Below, piece by piece: positions 1 through 8,692 of a DNA stretch of 64,000 bases; the first letter of the stretch is position 1; every line of letters starts with the position of its first letter. A program made the translations under genes and the position numbers. Source of the stretch: Thermaerobacter sp. FW80. GTDB taxonomy: Bacteria; Bacillota; Sulfobacillia; Thermaerobacterales; Thermaerobacteraceae. The stretch spans positions 2,207,245 through 2,271,244 of the forward strand of contig NZ_CP037895.1 in NCBI RefSeq assembly GCF_004634385.1, in the 5' to 3' direction. Below the pieces are notes generated by a model that did no database searches, was not told where the DNA came from, and saw nothing but the letters and a program-made list of their open reading frames with translations.

Positions 1-1376
1 CCCGACGGGTGGGGGCCCTGGGCCGCGGGGATGCGGAGCGGGGCCGGCGTGGCCACGCAGCGGCAGGTGGGCGCGGCGGCCAGCGCGGGCAGGGCCTCGA
101 GGATCAGCCGCCGCAGGTTGGCGCCGTTGGCCGCCATGACCTCCAGCACCTCCTCATGGGTCAGCGGCTGGCCCGCCATGCCCGCGGCGTAGTTGGTGAC
201 CATGGCCACCGTGGCGTAGCACAGCCCGGCCTCCCGCGCCAGCACCACCTCGGGCACGCTGGTCATGCCCACCACGTCGCCCCCCAGGCGCTCGAACATG
301 CGGATCTCGGCGGGCGTCTCGAAGCGGGGGCCCTCGGTGCACACGTACACGCCGCCGTTGGTGACCGCCAGGCCCAGGGCGGCACCCGCCTCGGCGAGAC
401 GGGCCCGGATCTCCGGGCAGTAGGGCTCGGTGACGTCGACGTGGACGACCCCCTGCTCGCCCCCCTCGAAGAACGTGGCGACCCGGTTCTTCGTGAAGTC
501 CAGGAACTGGTCCACCAACACGAAGTGCCCGGGGGCCAGCGCCCGGCGCAGGGAGCCCACGGCCGCCGTGGCCACGACCCGTCGTACCCCCAGGGCGGCC
601 AGGGCGTAGATGTTGGCGCGGTAGTTGATCCGGTGGGGTGGCACCGTGTGCCCGGCGCCGTGCCGGGCCAGGAACACCACCTCCAGGCCGCGGAACGTCC
701 CGATTCGGACCGTCGCGCGGCCGTAGGGCGTCACCACCGTCTCCTCCCGCACGTCCTCGAGGATCGCGGGGTCGTAGACCCCCGTCCCGCCGATGATGGC
801 CAAGCGCACGGACCGGTTCCTCCCTTCGCCACCGTCGCCGGTCGGAGCCGAGGCTCCGGTGGTGCTGCCCGCCGCCTCTCCGCCGGCGCCCACCGCCGGG
901 CCGGTCGCCGCCGGCGGCCCCCCACCCTCCCGGCGCATGGCCTCGACCAGGCGCTCCAGCGAGCGCAGCAGCCCCTGCCGATCCGCCGGCTCCAGGTGGG
1001 CCAGGACCCGCGCCAGGTAGGCGCGGCGCGCCTCCAGTACCGCGTCCATCAGCTCGCGGGCGCGGGGCAGCAGGCGCAGCCGGATCACCCGCCGGTCGTC
1101 GGGGTCGCGCACCCGCTGGACCAGTTGCTGCCGCTCCAGGCGGTCCACCAGATCGGTGACCGTGCTGGAGGCCAGATAGAGGTGCTGGCAGAGCTCCCCC
1201 ATGGTCAGGTCCGGGTGGCGCATCAGGACCAGGAGGGCGTCGAACTGGGGCGGGGTGATGTCGAAGCGCTCCAAGATGGCGCGGCCGTGATGCCGGACCA
1301 GCGTGGCCACCGCCCGCAGGTGCTGCTCGGCGGCCGCGACCAGTCCGTCGCCGCATCCCTCGTCCCTTCGGGTCAT
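1..1376 (-). CDS. MarR-type regulator fused to a purine/methylthioadenosine nucleoside phosphorylase (C-terminus cut by window edge)
   Basis: One uninterrupted frame runs from ATG 1376 (GGAGG 6 nt upstream) to the window edge. Residues 1 to about 145 form a MarR winged helix, with helix SSTVTDLVDRLERQ and wing DPDDRR. A Gly/Ala/Ser-rich linker (about 146-189) follows. From residue 190 comes a nucleoside phosphorylase of the MTAP/PNP family: GGTGVYDP, RHGAGHTVPPHR (phosphate/substrate loop), TEGPRFET and TSVPEVVLAREAG. There is no stop codon between the two parts. An internal GTG at 809, preceded by AGGGAGG, could also start the enzyme alone. The family phosphorolyses methylthioadenosine or purine nucleosides. 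The substrate-pocket motif reads TNYAAG, with Asn where human MTAP has Asp, so a 6-oxopurine substrate is plausible (inference). Family recognition is sure; whether a fusion protein is made is not. Confidence 0.85.
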   Translation of the reverse strand, partial: MTRRDEGCGDGLVAAAEQHLRAVATLVRHHGRAILERFDITPPQFDALLVLMRHPDLTMGELCQHLYLASSTVTDLVDRLERQQLVQRVRDPDDRRVIRLRLLPRARELMDAVLEARRAYLARVLAHLEPADRQGLLRSLERLVEAMRREGGGPPAATGPAVGAGGEAAGSTTGASAPTGDGGEGRNRSVRLAIIGGTGVYDPAILEDVREETVVTPYGRATVRIGTFRGLEVVFLARHGAGHTVPPHRINYRANIYALAALGVRRVVATAAVGSLRRALAPGHFVLVDQFLDFTKNRVATFFEGGEQGVVHVDVTEPYCPEIRARLAEAGAALGLAVTNGGVYVCTEGPRFETPAEIRMFERLGGDVVGMTSVPEVVLAREAGLCYATVAMVTNYAAGMAGQPLTHEEVLEVMAANGANLRRLILEALPALAAAPTCRCVATPAPLRIPAAQGPHPS

Positions 1377-1547
1377 GGGTGGCCTCCGTGCCGCCGGACC
1401 GGGGCGGTTGGGGCGGGGCGTGCGCCGCGCTGCGCGAGGGCGCCACCGGTCCCACCGCCGCGGGTGCGGACCTGGCGGCCGCGCCGGCGGCGGCGCCGCC
1501 CGTGGCCCAGCCCCCGTCCGGTCTCGCCTGCCCTGCGGTCGGGGATC

Positions 1548-2003
1548 TCAGCCGCGGTCGTACAGCCAGGCTTCCCTATGATTTTCCCAGTCCAGCAGCT
1601 CATCCTGCCGGAACCAGAGGTCGATCTCCCGCCGGGCGCTCTCGACGGAGTCGCTGCCGTGCACCAGGTTGAAGCCGATGTCGTTGGCCAGGTCGCCGCG
1701 GATGGTGCCCGGCGCCGCCTTGGCGCCGTCGGTGGGTCCGAGGAGGTTGCGCACCACGGCCACCGCCTCGCGGCCCTCCCAGACCATGGCCACCACCGGC
1801 GCCGAGGTGATGAAGCGGATCAGGCCCGGGAAGAACGGCTTGCCCTCATGGGCGGCGTAGTGGCGGCGCGCCAGCTCCTCGCCGACCCGCACCATCTTCA
1901 GCGCCACCAGCTTGAGGCCCTTGCGCTCGAGGCGTGCGATGATCTCGCCCACCAGGCCGCGCTGCACGCCGTCGGGCTTGACCATCACGAAGGTACGCTC
2001 CAC
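1548..2003 (-). CDS. ndk: Nucleoside diphosphate kinase
   Basis: This 151-residue cytosolic enzyme transfers the gamma phosphate of ATP to nucleoside diphosphates, balancing (d)NTP pools. The whole protein is one NDK domain of normal length. The start of the domain ([10 protein letters not shown]), the nucleotide-binding KPFFPGLI segment and the catalytic-His motif NLVHGSDS, with His about residue 115, are all present. GTG 2003 is chosen because AGGAGG lies 7 nt upstream; the frame stays open further upstream, but without family similarity. It sits between speD and the MarR-phosphorylase gene on the same strand, about 170 bp from the latter. Confidence 0.95.
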   Translation of the reverse strand: MERTFVMVKPDGVQRGLVGEIIARLERKGLKLVALKMVRVGEELARRHYAAHEGKPFFPGLIRFITSAPVVAMVWEGREAVAVVRNLLGPTDGAKAAPGTIRGDLANDIGFNLVHGSDSVESARREIDLWFRQDELLDWENHREAWLYDRG

Positions 2004-2096
2004 AGGGCATCCTCCTTCGCTCGCGTCGGTCGCCCCCGTCCGCTGCCGGCGCGATGCAAGACCCCGGGGCGGTGCGGCGCCGGGCGGCCCGGACGC

Positions 2097-2126
2097 AAAA
2101 AAAGAAGTGCGGTCGAACCGCACTTC
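2097..2126 (-). terminator. Rho-independent terminator downstream of speD
   Basis: On the minus strand a 10-bp stem (GAAGTGCGGT paired with ACCGCACTTC) with a 3-nt loop is followed directly by seven T residues. It lies about 30 nt after the speD stop and before ndk, so speD is probably a single-gene transcript. Confidence 0.9.
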
Positions 2127-2158
2127 CGCCGCCCCGGCCGGGGTCCGCCCGTCACCAG

Positions 2159-2563
2159 TCAACCGGCGGCATCCCGGCGCAGGGCCACCGGCTGCAGCTT
2201 CGGGGTGTCGTGCTCGTCCAGGATGCCGCGCTGGGTCTCCGTCGCCGCGACGCGGCCCGCCCGCAGGTGCTCGAAGATGTAGTGGCACGCGTCCCACGGG
2301 TCGACGTGGTCGCCGCAGGTGAAGACGTCGATGGCGGCGTAGCCCAACTCCGGCCACGTGTGGATCGTCAGGTGGGACTCGGAGATCACCACGACCCCAC
2401 TGACGCCCTGGGGGGCGAACTTGTGGAAGGCGACCTGACGAATCTCGGCCCCGGCGGCCAGCGCCGCCTCAACCATGATCGACTCCACCAGGTTCACGTC
2501 GTCCAGCACCGCCGGGTCGCAATCGTAGGCCTCGGCCAGGATGTGCCGCCCAAGCGCCCGCAT
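2159..2563 (-). CDS. speD: S-adenosylmethionine decarboxylase proenzyme, class 1b
   Basis: This 134-residue proenzyme makes decarboxylated AdoMet, the aminopropyl donor for spermidine synthesis. It cuts itself to create a pyruvoyl group. The conserved [12 protein letters not shown] segment places the cleavage between Glu62 and Ser63. His68 and Cys83 (FTCGDH) match the processing and catalytic residues known in the family. ATG 2563 is chosen from the family N-terminus and the preceding AAGGGGG. The gene has its own sigma-A promoter (2685-2712), a structured leader of about 115 nt and a strong terminator, which suggests independent control. The MarR-phosphorylase fusion nearby could recycle the methylthioadenosine that polyamine synthesis releases. 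Confidence 0.96.
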   Translation of the reverse strand: MRALGRHILAEAYDCDPAVLDDVNLVESIMVEAALAAGAEIRQVAFHKFAPQGVSGVVVISESHLTIHTWPELGYAAIDVFTCGDHVDPWDACHYIFEHLRAGRVAATETQRGILDEHDTPKLQPVALRRDAAG

Positions 2564-2627
2564 GCGCCTCGCCCCCTTTTCGTGACCGAGTTTCACAACC
2601 TTTCCGCCGCCAGACGGCGTCAGATTC

Positions 2628-2657
2628 GGGAATCCAAAAGCACAAAAGCGGATTCCC
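2628..2657 (-). promoter_or_regulatory. Inverted repeat in the speD leader
   Basis: Within the predicted 5' leader of speD, GGGAATCC and GGATTCCC pair as an 8-bp stem around a 14-nt A-rich loop that contains AAAAGC twice. Further short GC-rich pairings lie nearby. It may be a regulatory RNA structure, but it matches no riboswitch class I recognise. Confidence 0.45.
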
Positions 2658-2684
2658 CGGCTGGTCCCGCGAGAACCAGGATTC

Positions 2685-2712
2685 ATTGTAGCAACCTGCC
2701 CCGCCGTGTCAA
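2685..2712 (-). promoter_or_regulatory. Sigma-A promoter of speD
   Basis: On the minus strand a perfect -35 box TTGACA (2712-2707) and a near-consensus -10 box TACAAT (2690-2685) are separated by 16 bp. The -35 box overlaps the TGA stop codon of the upstream membrane-protein gene. Transcription would start near 2678, giving a leader of about 115 nt before the speD ATG. Confidence 0.9.
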
Positions 2713-5285
2713 CAACGGGGAGCCGGTTCGACCGGGCCCCGTCCCGGCGGGTCGGCCCCCGCCTCCCCCGCCACCAGGGCGAGGAGCAGGGTCGCCCCGT
2801 AGACCAGGGTGGTGGCGGCGGCCACGATCCCGCTGTCGTTCAGCACCAGGGCGGCCAGGCTACCCGCCCCCACCGCCGCCAGGCCGCGCACCGCCTCGGG
2901 TACCCTGCGCTCCAGCCGTCGGATCACGGCGGCGCGGCGATAGATGACGAAGGCGTAGACGAAGACCAGCATGACAAATAGGTAGCTCCAGTTGGTGTAG
3001 CGCATCAGCCGCAGGTTCATCGCCACCTTGCGGCCCACCACGTCCGCCAGCGCCTCCGGTCCCACGCCCCGCACCTGCTCCCACGTGGTCAGGACGTGAC
3101 TCGCCCCCATGCCCATCTGTCGGTCCAGCAGCGCCATCAGCAGGCCCACGCCGACGGGCACGGCCAGGAGGACCAACACCGCTCCCGCCCGCCGCCGCAG
3201 GGACCGGTGGGCCGCCAGGCTCGCGGCCAGGGTTGGACCGCAGGCGGCGACGGCGGCCGACAGGGCGCCGCCGAAGTTGCTGCCCTGCCGCGGATCGGCC
3301 AGCAGCAGCGCCACCGCCGCCAGGCTGAGGGGAACGGCCCGGGAAGCCGCGGCGGTGCCCCCGGCTGCGAGGCCGCGGCGGGACGGCTCCGGCGGCGCCG
3401 GGGCCGTCCCGCCGCCCGCCTCCCTCCCCCCGTGCTGGCGGCGCCGGCCTTCGGCCCAGGCCGCCGCGGCCACCGCGGCGGCACCGATCAGCACGCCCAT
3501 GTACTCGTTGCCGAGGCCGTAGTAGCGGGCGCCGCCGATGGGCGAGTACCCGAAGGGCGTGAGCTGCGCCAACCATCCCCCCGCCAGGAGGTCGGCGACG
3601 ACGACGGCCACCGTCCACGCGCCCACGGCCCCGAAGGCCGCCACGGGGTTCGCCGTCAGGCGCCGTGCGGCGGCGGCCGCGGCCAACGCCAGCCCGGCGG
3701 CCAGGACCACCGACGGCGCCCCCGACCACCAGGACCACCCCGGTCCCGTCGGCCAGGCCGGCAGCAACAGGTTGGCCAGGGGAAAGGCCGCCAGGGCCAG
3801 CAGCCAGCGGGACCAGCGCTCCAGCTGCCGGCTGCGCCGCCAGAGGGCCAGCAGGGGTCCCGCGCACAGGACGAGGCCGGCGCCGACGAACAGGCGGATG
3901 AACGCGGCGCGCCGCTGGTAGTTGGCCACCATGGCCAGATCGAGCCGGTCGAGGGCGTCCAGAGCGCCGCCGGGGGACCCGGCGGAGGCAGCCGCCGTGC
4001 CATCGCCGGGGGGCACCACCGCCCACGGCCGGCCCACCCAGGCCGGGTGGGGCGGTGCCCCCAGGTGGGCCGCGATGGACGGCGCCACGTCGGTGTTGAC
4101 CACCAGACCGGCCCGGCGCGTGGAGGGGCTCGTCAGCAGGCCCGGCCCCGCTCCCCACGTCGCCACCGGCAGGAGGGTCTCCCCCGCGGCCCGCGCCTCG
4201 TCACGGGGCGCGGGGTTGAGCAGCACCAGTCGATCCTCCGGGCCCAGGGCCGCCTGGAGGGCGGCCAGGGCTCGCCCCAGGCGCGCGCCCGCGGACCGCC
4301 GCGCCCCCTCCAGTCCCTCCGGCGTCAGGGTGGGGGCCAGGTCTTCAAGGCGGCCCAGGTCGCCGGCCTCGATGACGATCAGCGACGCGTGGCGTTGCGC
4401 CGCCGCCCACCCCGTCAGCACCGCCTCCCAGCGCGTGCGCCAGCCCCCCGGGAAGGAGGCGTCGGGTTCCAGGGAGCGCCCGTCGATCAGGCCCAGGTCC
4501 ACCCATCCCCGCTGGTCGGCCGCCATGAGGACGGCGCCCCGGCGGGGGACGGCCCACGGGCCCCCCGGCAGGTCGGCGTTGCCCAGCACGGCCACCGCCA
4601 TGCCGGCGCGGTGGAGCGCCGTGGCCAGGGAACCCAAGGGGACGGGGTGGTCCAGGTCCTCGTTGGCCCGCCGGAGGGCCTGCCACCCCCAGTGGACCAC
4701 CGGGACCAGCCCGTCGTCGGCGGCCCCGGCGGTCCGCGCCGCGCCCGCGTCGCCGGCGCGGGCGGCCGGGATCGCCGCACCCGGCCACGGCGCCTCCCGG
4801 GGCGGCCACCACCGGTCGAACAGGCCCGCGGCCGTCCCGGGTTCCAGCACCTGGTCCCCGGGCAGGACCCAGCCGGCGGTGGGACCGCTGACGGCCCGCG
4901 CGCCCGCTCCCAGGGTCAGGTAGCCGGCTTCGCGACCGTAGTAGCCGCCGGTGTGGGACGTCATCAGGCCGACGGCGGCGTTGCGCAGAAGCTCGCGCCA
5001 GGTGGGGTCCGCGGCGGCCAGCTGGCGGAGCAGGTCCAGGTCGAGGCCGGGTGCGGCCACCACCGTCACCGTCCGTCGGGGGGACGGCACGCCGGGCGGG
5101 TCCGCGGGGGCGACCCACGGTCTCCCCTCGCCGATCGCCAGGCGACCGGCGCCCCCCAGAGCGGCCGCCAGGCCGTGGCCCGCCGCCACCGTCGCCGCCA
5201 CCAGCGCGAGGGCCACGGCGGCCACGGCGAGGGTCTGCGGGCCGGTGGCGTGGGCCCGGGTCGGCTCGGTCGGCGTCGCCCGCAC
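2709..5285 (-). CDS. Polytopic membrane protein with an N-terminal alkaline-phosphatase-like domain
   Basis: This is a predicted 858-residue protein. One N-terminal membrane segment ([18 protein letters not shown]) is followed by a large domain of about 400 residues. That domain begins [15 protein letters not shown] and has [19 protein letters not shown], which recalls the alkaline phosphatase/phosphoglyceromutase superfamily. The C-terminal half has roughly ten hydrophobic segments, including [16 protein letters not shown] 5285 is chosen because AAGGGGG lies 8 nt upstream. It follows a glycosyltransferase gene by 40 bp, so both may act on a cell-surface polymer or lipid. I know no characterised homologue, and the metal ligands of the superfamily cannot be assigned with certainty here. 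Confidence 0.8.
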   Translation of the reverse strand: MRATPTEPTRAHATGPQTLAVAAVALALVAATVAAGHGLAAALGGAGRLAIGEGRPWVAPADPPGVPSPRRTVTVVAAPGLDLDLLRQLAAADPTWRELLRNAAVGLMTSHTGGYYGREAGYLTLGAGARAVSGPTAGWVLPGDQVLEPGTAAGLFDRWWPPREAPWPGAAIPAARAGDAGAARTAGAADDGLVPVVHWGWQALRRANEDLDHPVPLGSLATALHRAGMAVAVLGNADLPGGPWAVPRRGAVLMAADQRGWVDLGLIDGRSLEPDASFPGGWRTRWEAVLTGWAAAQRHASLIVIEAGDLGRLEDLAPTLTPEGLEGARRSAGARLGRALAALQAALGPEDRLVLLNPAPRDEARAAGETLLPVATWGAGPGLLTSPSTRRAGLVVNTDVAPSIAAHLGAPPHPAWVGRPWAVVPPGDGTAAASAGSPGGALDALDRLDLAMVANYQRRAAFIRLFVGAGLVLCAGPLLALWRRSRQLERWSRWLLALAAFPLANLLLPAWPTGPGWSWWSGAPSVVLAAGLALAAAAAARRLTANPVAAFGAVGAWTVAVVVADLLAGGWLAQLTPFGYSPIGGARYYGLGNEYMGVLIGAAAVAAAAWAEGRRRQHGGREAGGGTAPAPPEPSRRGLAAGGTAAASRAVPLSLAAVALLLADPRQGSNFGGALSAAVAACGPTLAASLAAHRSLRRRAGAVLVLLAVPVGVGLLMALLDRQMGMGASHVLTTWEQVRGVGPEALADVVGRKVAMNLRLMRYTNWSYLFVMLVFVYAFVIYRRAAVIRRLERRVPEAVRGLAAVGAGSLAALVLNDSGIVAAATTLVYGATLLLALVAGEAGADPPGRGPVEPAPRC

Positions 5286-5325
5286 CGCGTCGACCCCCTT
5301 GCGCCCTGGGCCCGGGGGAGGCGCC

Positions 5326-6552
5326 TCACGCCCGGCGGTTGCGCCCGCGCCGCGGCGCGGGCGCAACCGCCCCCGGGGCCACCTCGGCGTAGAGCTGCAC
5401 GTGTTGGCGGGCCACCTGGGCCCCGTCCGGCCAGCGGCTGGCGCGGGCCACCGCGGCCCGCGCCAGCCGCTGGCGGGCGCGCTCGTCCCGCAGCAAGCCG
5501 AGCAGCACGCGGGCCAGGGCGTGGGCATCGCCCGGGGGCACCAGGCGTCCGTCCACGCCGTCGCGGATCAGCTCCACCAGCCCGCCGGTGCGGCTGGCCA
5601 CCACGGGACGCGCGGCGGCCATGGCCTCCGCCACCGCGAGTCCGTAGGCCTCGTGGCGCGACGGCTGGACGTAGACGTCGATGGCGCGCAGCAGGCGAGC
5701 CGCCCCCTCCCTCGGTCCGGCCCAGCGCACCCAGGGCTCGATGCCGAGGCGGCGGGCCAGCCGCCGCAGGCCGGGTTCGTCCGGGCCGGAGCCGACCACG
5801 ACGCAGCTGACCGGGTGGCCCGCGTGGTGGACCAGGGCCACGGCCCGCAGGAGCACGTCGACGCCCTTCTCACGGCTCAGCCGGGCGACGGTGCCGACCA
5901 CCGGACCCAGCTCTGGGAGTCCCAGGATTCGCCGGGCGCGCCGCCGCGGGAGCGCGGCCCGCCCGGGCCGCGCCAGGGGCGGCCTCAGCACGTGGACCTG
6001 GGGCGGCCTTCCGGGGGCCGCGGCGGCGATGCCGTGCGCCGCCGCCCACGTGGCCAGGGAGCGGGACACGGCCACCACCGCGCGACTGCGCCGGGCGACC
6101 CAGCGGGCCGCCTGGCGCTGCCACCACCCGCGCGGGAAGGTGTGCAGGGTGACGACCAGCGGCGTGTGCGGCAGGGCCAGGGTCGCCACCACCGCGGCCC
6201 GCAGGCCGTGGGCGTGGAGGAGGCGCGGCGGCCGGCCCCGGGCCAGGCGGCGCAGGCCGACGACGGTCTCCGCCAGCGCCCGCACCGCCGGCCAGGGGCC
6301 GGGGGCGACGGCGGGACCGCCGCGATGCGCCGCCGCCCAGAGGTTCCCTGGGGTATCGGCCTCGCCCCCGCCGGCCGCCTGGAGCCGCGGGGCGCCGGTC
6401 AGGGGGACCACGGCCCAGTCGACGCCCGCGGCCGCCAGGTGACGGCCGACGGTCTCCACGTAGGTGCGCAGGCCGCCGGCGGCAGGCCCCACCAGCCACC
6501 ACACGGGGCCCGGCGGGACGGCCGGTTCGTCCGCAGCGCCATCGACCGGCAT
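5326..6552 (-). CDS. GT-B fold glycosyltransferase, family 4 type
   Basis: This 408-residue protein has the two Rossmann halves of a GT-B enzyme. The N-terminal acceptor half contains GGLRTYVETVGRHLAAAG. The C-terminal donor half contains VGTVARLSREKGVDVLLRA and the E-x7-E type motif HEAYGLAVAEAMAAARP. Such enzymes use nucleotide sugars at the cytoplasmic face of the membrane to build lipids or polysaccharides. ATG 6552 is preceded by GGGAGG; the open frame extends upstream without family similarity. The membrane phosphatase-like gene follows at 40 bp, so the two probably form an operon. Acceptor and donor are unknown. Its N-terminus carries one copy of the 12-mer GCCGGTTCGTCC. Confidence 0.88.
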   Translation of the reverse strand: MPVDGAADEPAVPPGPVWWLVGPAAGGLRTYVETVGRHLAAAGVDWAVVPLTGAPRLQAAGGGEADTPGNLWAAAHRGGPAVAPGPWPAVRALAETVVGLRRLARGRPPRLLHAHGLRAAVVATLALPHTPLVVTLHTFPRGWWQRQAARWVARRSRAVVAVSRSLATWAAAHGIAAAAPGRPPQVHVLRPPLARPGRAALPRRRARRILGLPELGPVVGTVARLSREKGVDVLLRAVALVHHAGHPVSCVVVGSGPDEPGLRRLARRLGIEPWVRWAGPREGAARLLRAIDVYVQPSRHEAYGLAVAEAMAAARPVVASRTGGLVELIRDGVDGRLVPPGDAHALARVLLGLLRDERARQRLARAAVARASRWPDGAQVARQHVQLYAEVAPGAVAPAPRRGRNRRA

Positions 6553-6696
6553 GGAGCTGGACCTCCCTGCCAGAAGATTGCCCCGCCCCGCAGGCGCTAT
6601 ACCCCGGCCCAGCCCCGCTACCGGTCGCGGTGGGGGTTCCCCGGGGCCGTGGGACGCCGCGGACGGGCCCGCCGGGTGCCGCAGCGGCGGCGCGTG

Positions 6697-6725
6697 TTGC
6701 GGGATGCGGGGGGCCGTGCTAGAAT
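6697..6725 (+). promoter_or_regulatory. Sigma-A promoter of tRNA-Pro
   Basis: TTGCGG (6697-6702) and TAGAAT (6720-6725) are separated by 17 bp. The expected start site is about 10 nt before the tRNA. Confidence 0.75.
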
Positions 6726-6741
6726 GGCCTCGAGTCTGCGA

Positions 6742-6816
6742 CGGGCTGTGGCGCAGCTTGGTTAGCGCGCTACCTTGGGGTGGTAGAGGTCCCCGGTTCA
6801 AATCCGGGCAGCCCGA
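6742..6816 (+). tRNA. tRNA-Pro, anticodon GGG
   Basis: A full cloverleaf can be drawn. The acceptor stem is CGGGCTG with CAGCCCG, the D arm is GCGC with GCGC, and the anticodon stem CTACC/GGTAG encloses loop TTGGGGT (anticodon GGG). The T arm is CCCGG/CCGGG around TTCAAAT, and the discriminator base is A. The 3' CCA is not fully encoded (CCG follows). It has its own promoter upstream and a strong terminator downstream. Confidence 0.95.
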
Positions 6817-6822
6817 CCGACG

Positions 6823-6852
6823 AACCCCGCGGGTGCGGACCCGCGGGGTTTT
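6823..6852 (+). terminator. Terminator of tRNA-Pro
   Basis: A perfect 12-bp stem AACCCCGCGGGT / ACCCGCGGGGTT with a 4-nt loop begins 6 nt after the tRNA. The stem end and following bases give a short run of four T residues. Confidence 0.85.
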
Positions 6853-6950
6853 CGCTCCCGGTGACCCGCGGGGCCCGCGGGTGGCGGCCCGCGGCGGTCC
6901 TTGCCGCCCGTCGCCCCCGGGCGGGATTCCCTCGGCCGCACAATTCCTTG

Positions 6951-6956
6951 TATAGT
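6951..6956 (+). promoter_or_regulatory. Candidate -10 box for the MoaD-E1-rhodanese/JAMM operon
   Basis: TATAGT stands out in this GC-rich stretch. A start site about 7 nt downstream would fall on ATG 6962, which supports GTG 6998 as the real start. No good -35 box is visible. Confidence 0.5.
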
Positions 6957-6997
6957 AGTCGATGAGATCGCGTTTCGATGAAAAAGAGGTGTTGCCC

Positions 6998-8692
6998 GTG
7001 GTCGAGGTCTACATCCCGACGCCGTACCGCTCCATCACCGGCGAGGCCCGCCTGCGGCTCGAGGCGGCCACCGTGAAGGAGCTCTTGGAGACCCTGGCGC
7101 AGCGGTATCCCGACCTGCGCCCGCGCCTGTTCGAGGGCGATCAGATCGCCCATCACCTCAACGTGTACGTCAACAAGCGCGAGATCCGCACCTTGCAGGG
7201 GGCGGAGACGCCGCTGGCCGACGGCGACGAGGTGGCGCTGATCCCCGCCATGGCCGGCGGCTCCGATGGCGGGTCCCCGGCGCCGCTGCTCACCGAGCAG
7301 CAGATGGAGCGCTACTCGCGCCACGTGCGCCTGCCCGAGGTCGGCGTCGAGGGCCAGCGCAAGCTGCTGGACAGCAAGGTCGCCATCGTCGGCGCCGGCG
7401 CCCTGGGCTCGCCGGCGGCCATCTACCTGGCGGCCGCGGGGGTCGGCACCATCGGCATCATCGACGGCGACCGGGTGGACGTCTCCAACCTCCATCGCCA
7501 GATCCTCTACTTCGACCACGACCAGGGTCGGCCCAAGACCCAGGCGGCGCGTCGCCACCTGGAGGACATCAACCCCGACGTCCGGGTGATCGAGCACCGC
7601 ACGTTCCTCAACGCGGAGAACGCCCTGGAGATCCTCAAGGACTACGACGTGGTGATCAACGGCAGCGACAACTTCGCCACGCGCTACCTGGTCAACGACG
7701 CCTGCGTGCTGCTGGGCAAGCCGCTGGTCGACGCCAGCATCCTGCGCTTCGAGGCGCAGGCCACGGTCTTCCTGCCCGGGCGCGGCTGCTACCGGTGCCT
7801 GTTCCCGTCGCCGCCGCCGCCGGGGATGGTGCCGAGCTGCGCGGAGGCCGGGGTGCTCGGGGCGTTGGCCGGTCACATGGGCACCCTGCAGGCGCTGGAG
7901 GCGATCAAGATCCTCCTCGGCATCGGCGAGACGCTGGCGGAGAAGCTGCTGATCTACGACGCCCTCAGCGCTAGCTACCAGATCCTGCACTGGCAGCGCA
8001 ACCCCAACTGCCCGGTCTGCGGCGACAACCCGACCATCACGCACCTGATCGACTACGAGGCCTTCTGCGGGGTGCCGCTGCCGGGCAGCGCCCAGAGCCG
8101 CGCCAACGGCCGGGTGACGCCGGCGGGCCGCCCCGCCGCGGGCACCGAGGCCCGCGACGGCGTGGCGACAGGCCGGCCGGCTGCGGCGCCGGGGACGCCG
8201 GCGCCGGCCGGGGCGGCGCCCGCGACGGAAGCCAACGCCGGGGTATCGGGGCGTGCCGGACGGGACGAACGCGGCGCCGCGGCGGATCGGTCCGGGTCCG
8301 GGCCCGGGGGTGGGGCGGCCGCGCCCGCCGCGCCCGCTGCGGCGGAGGCGCTCCCCGACGCCGGGCAGGGGCCGGCGGAGCTCGAGCCCGTCGAGGCGCG
8401 CCGTCTCATCGAGGGGGGCCAGGTCCAGATCATCGACGTGCGCGACCCGTGGGAGTACGAGCGCGACCACATCCCGGGCGCGCGCCTGGTGCCGCTGGCC
8501 CAGCTGGGTGCGCGGCTCGAGGAGATCGATCCCGAGCGGCCGCTGCTGATGGTGTGCGAGGTGGGCGAGCGCAGCCGCCTGGCGGCCGAGTTCCTCCACG
8601 AAGCGGGCTTCCCGGCCGTCTACAACCTCAAGGGCGGGATGATCGCCTGGCGCAACTACCGGCTGCCCGTCGAGGCGGGGTCCGGGCGGTGA
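6998..8692 (+). CDS. MoaD/ThiS-like domain fused to an E1-like (MoeB/ThiF) adenylyltransferase and a rhodanese domain
   Basis: Predicted 564 residues in three parts. Residues 1-88 are a beta-grasp ubiquitin-like MoaD/ThiS domain ending PAMAGG, the usual diglycine tail, but here internal. Residues about 95-360 are an E1-like enzyme. It has nucleotide loop GAGALGSP, NLHRQ, ADP-binding GSDNFATR, two zinc CxxC pairs (CYRC, CPVC) and Cys in PSCAEAG. An Ala/Gly/Pro-rich linker of about 90 residues leads to a C-terminal rhodanese with active-site loop CEVGERS (Cys about 520). Such enzymes adenylate a carrier and load sulfur for molybdopterin, thiamin, cysteine or thio-tRNA synthesis. GTG 6998 is preferred over ATG 6962 because AAGAGGTG precedes it. 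The downstream JAMM gene overlaps its stop. The target pathway is unknown. Confidence 0.93.
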   Translation: MVEVYIPTPYRSITGEARLRLEAATVKELLETLAQRYPDLRPRLFEGDQIAHHLNVYVNKREIRTLQGAETPLADGDEVALIPAMAGGSDGGSPAPLLTEQQMERYSRHVRLPEVGVEGQRKLLDSKVAIVGAGALGSPAAIYLAAAGVGTIGIIDGDRVDVSNLHRQILYFDHDQGRPKTQAARRHLEDINPDVRVIEHRTFLNAENALEILKDYDVVINGSDNFATRYLVNDACVLLGKPLVDASILRFEAQATVFLPGRGCYRCLFPSPPPPGMVPSCAEAGVLGALAGHMGTLQALEAIKILLGIGETLAEKLLIYDALSASYQILHWQRNPNCPVCGDNPTITHLIDYEAFCGVPLPGSAQSRANGRVTPAGRPAAGTEARDGVATGRPAAAPGTPAPAGAAPATEANAGVSGRAGRDERGAAADRSGSGPGGGAAAPAAPAAAEALPDAGQGPAELEPVEARRLIEGGQVQIIDVRDPWEYERDHIPGARLVPLAQLGARLEEIDPERPLLMVCEVGERSRLAAEFLHEAGFPAVYNLKGGMIAWRNYRLPVEAGSGR

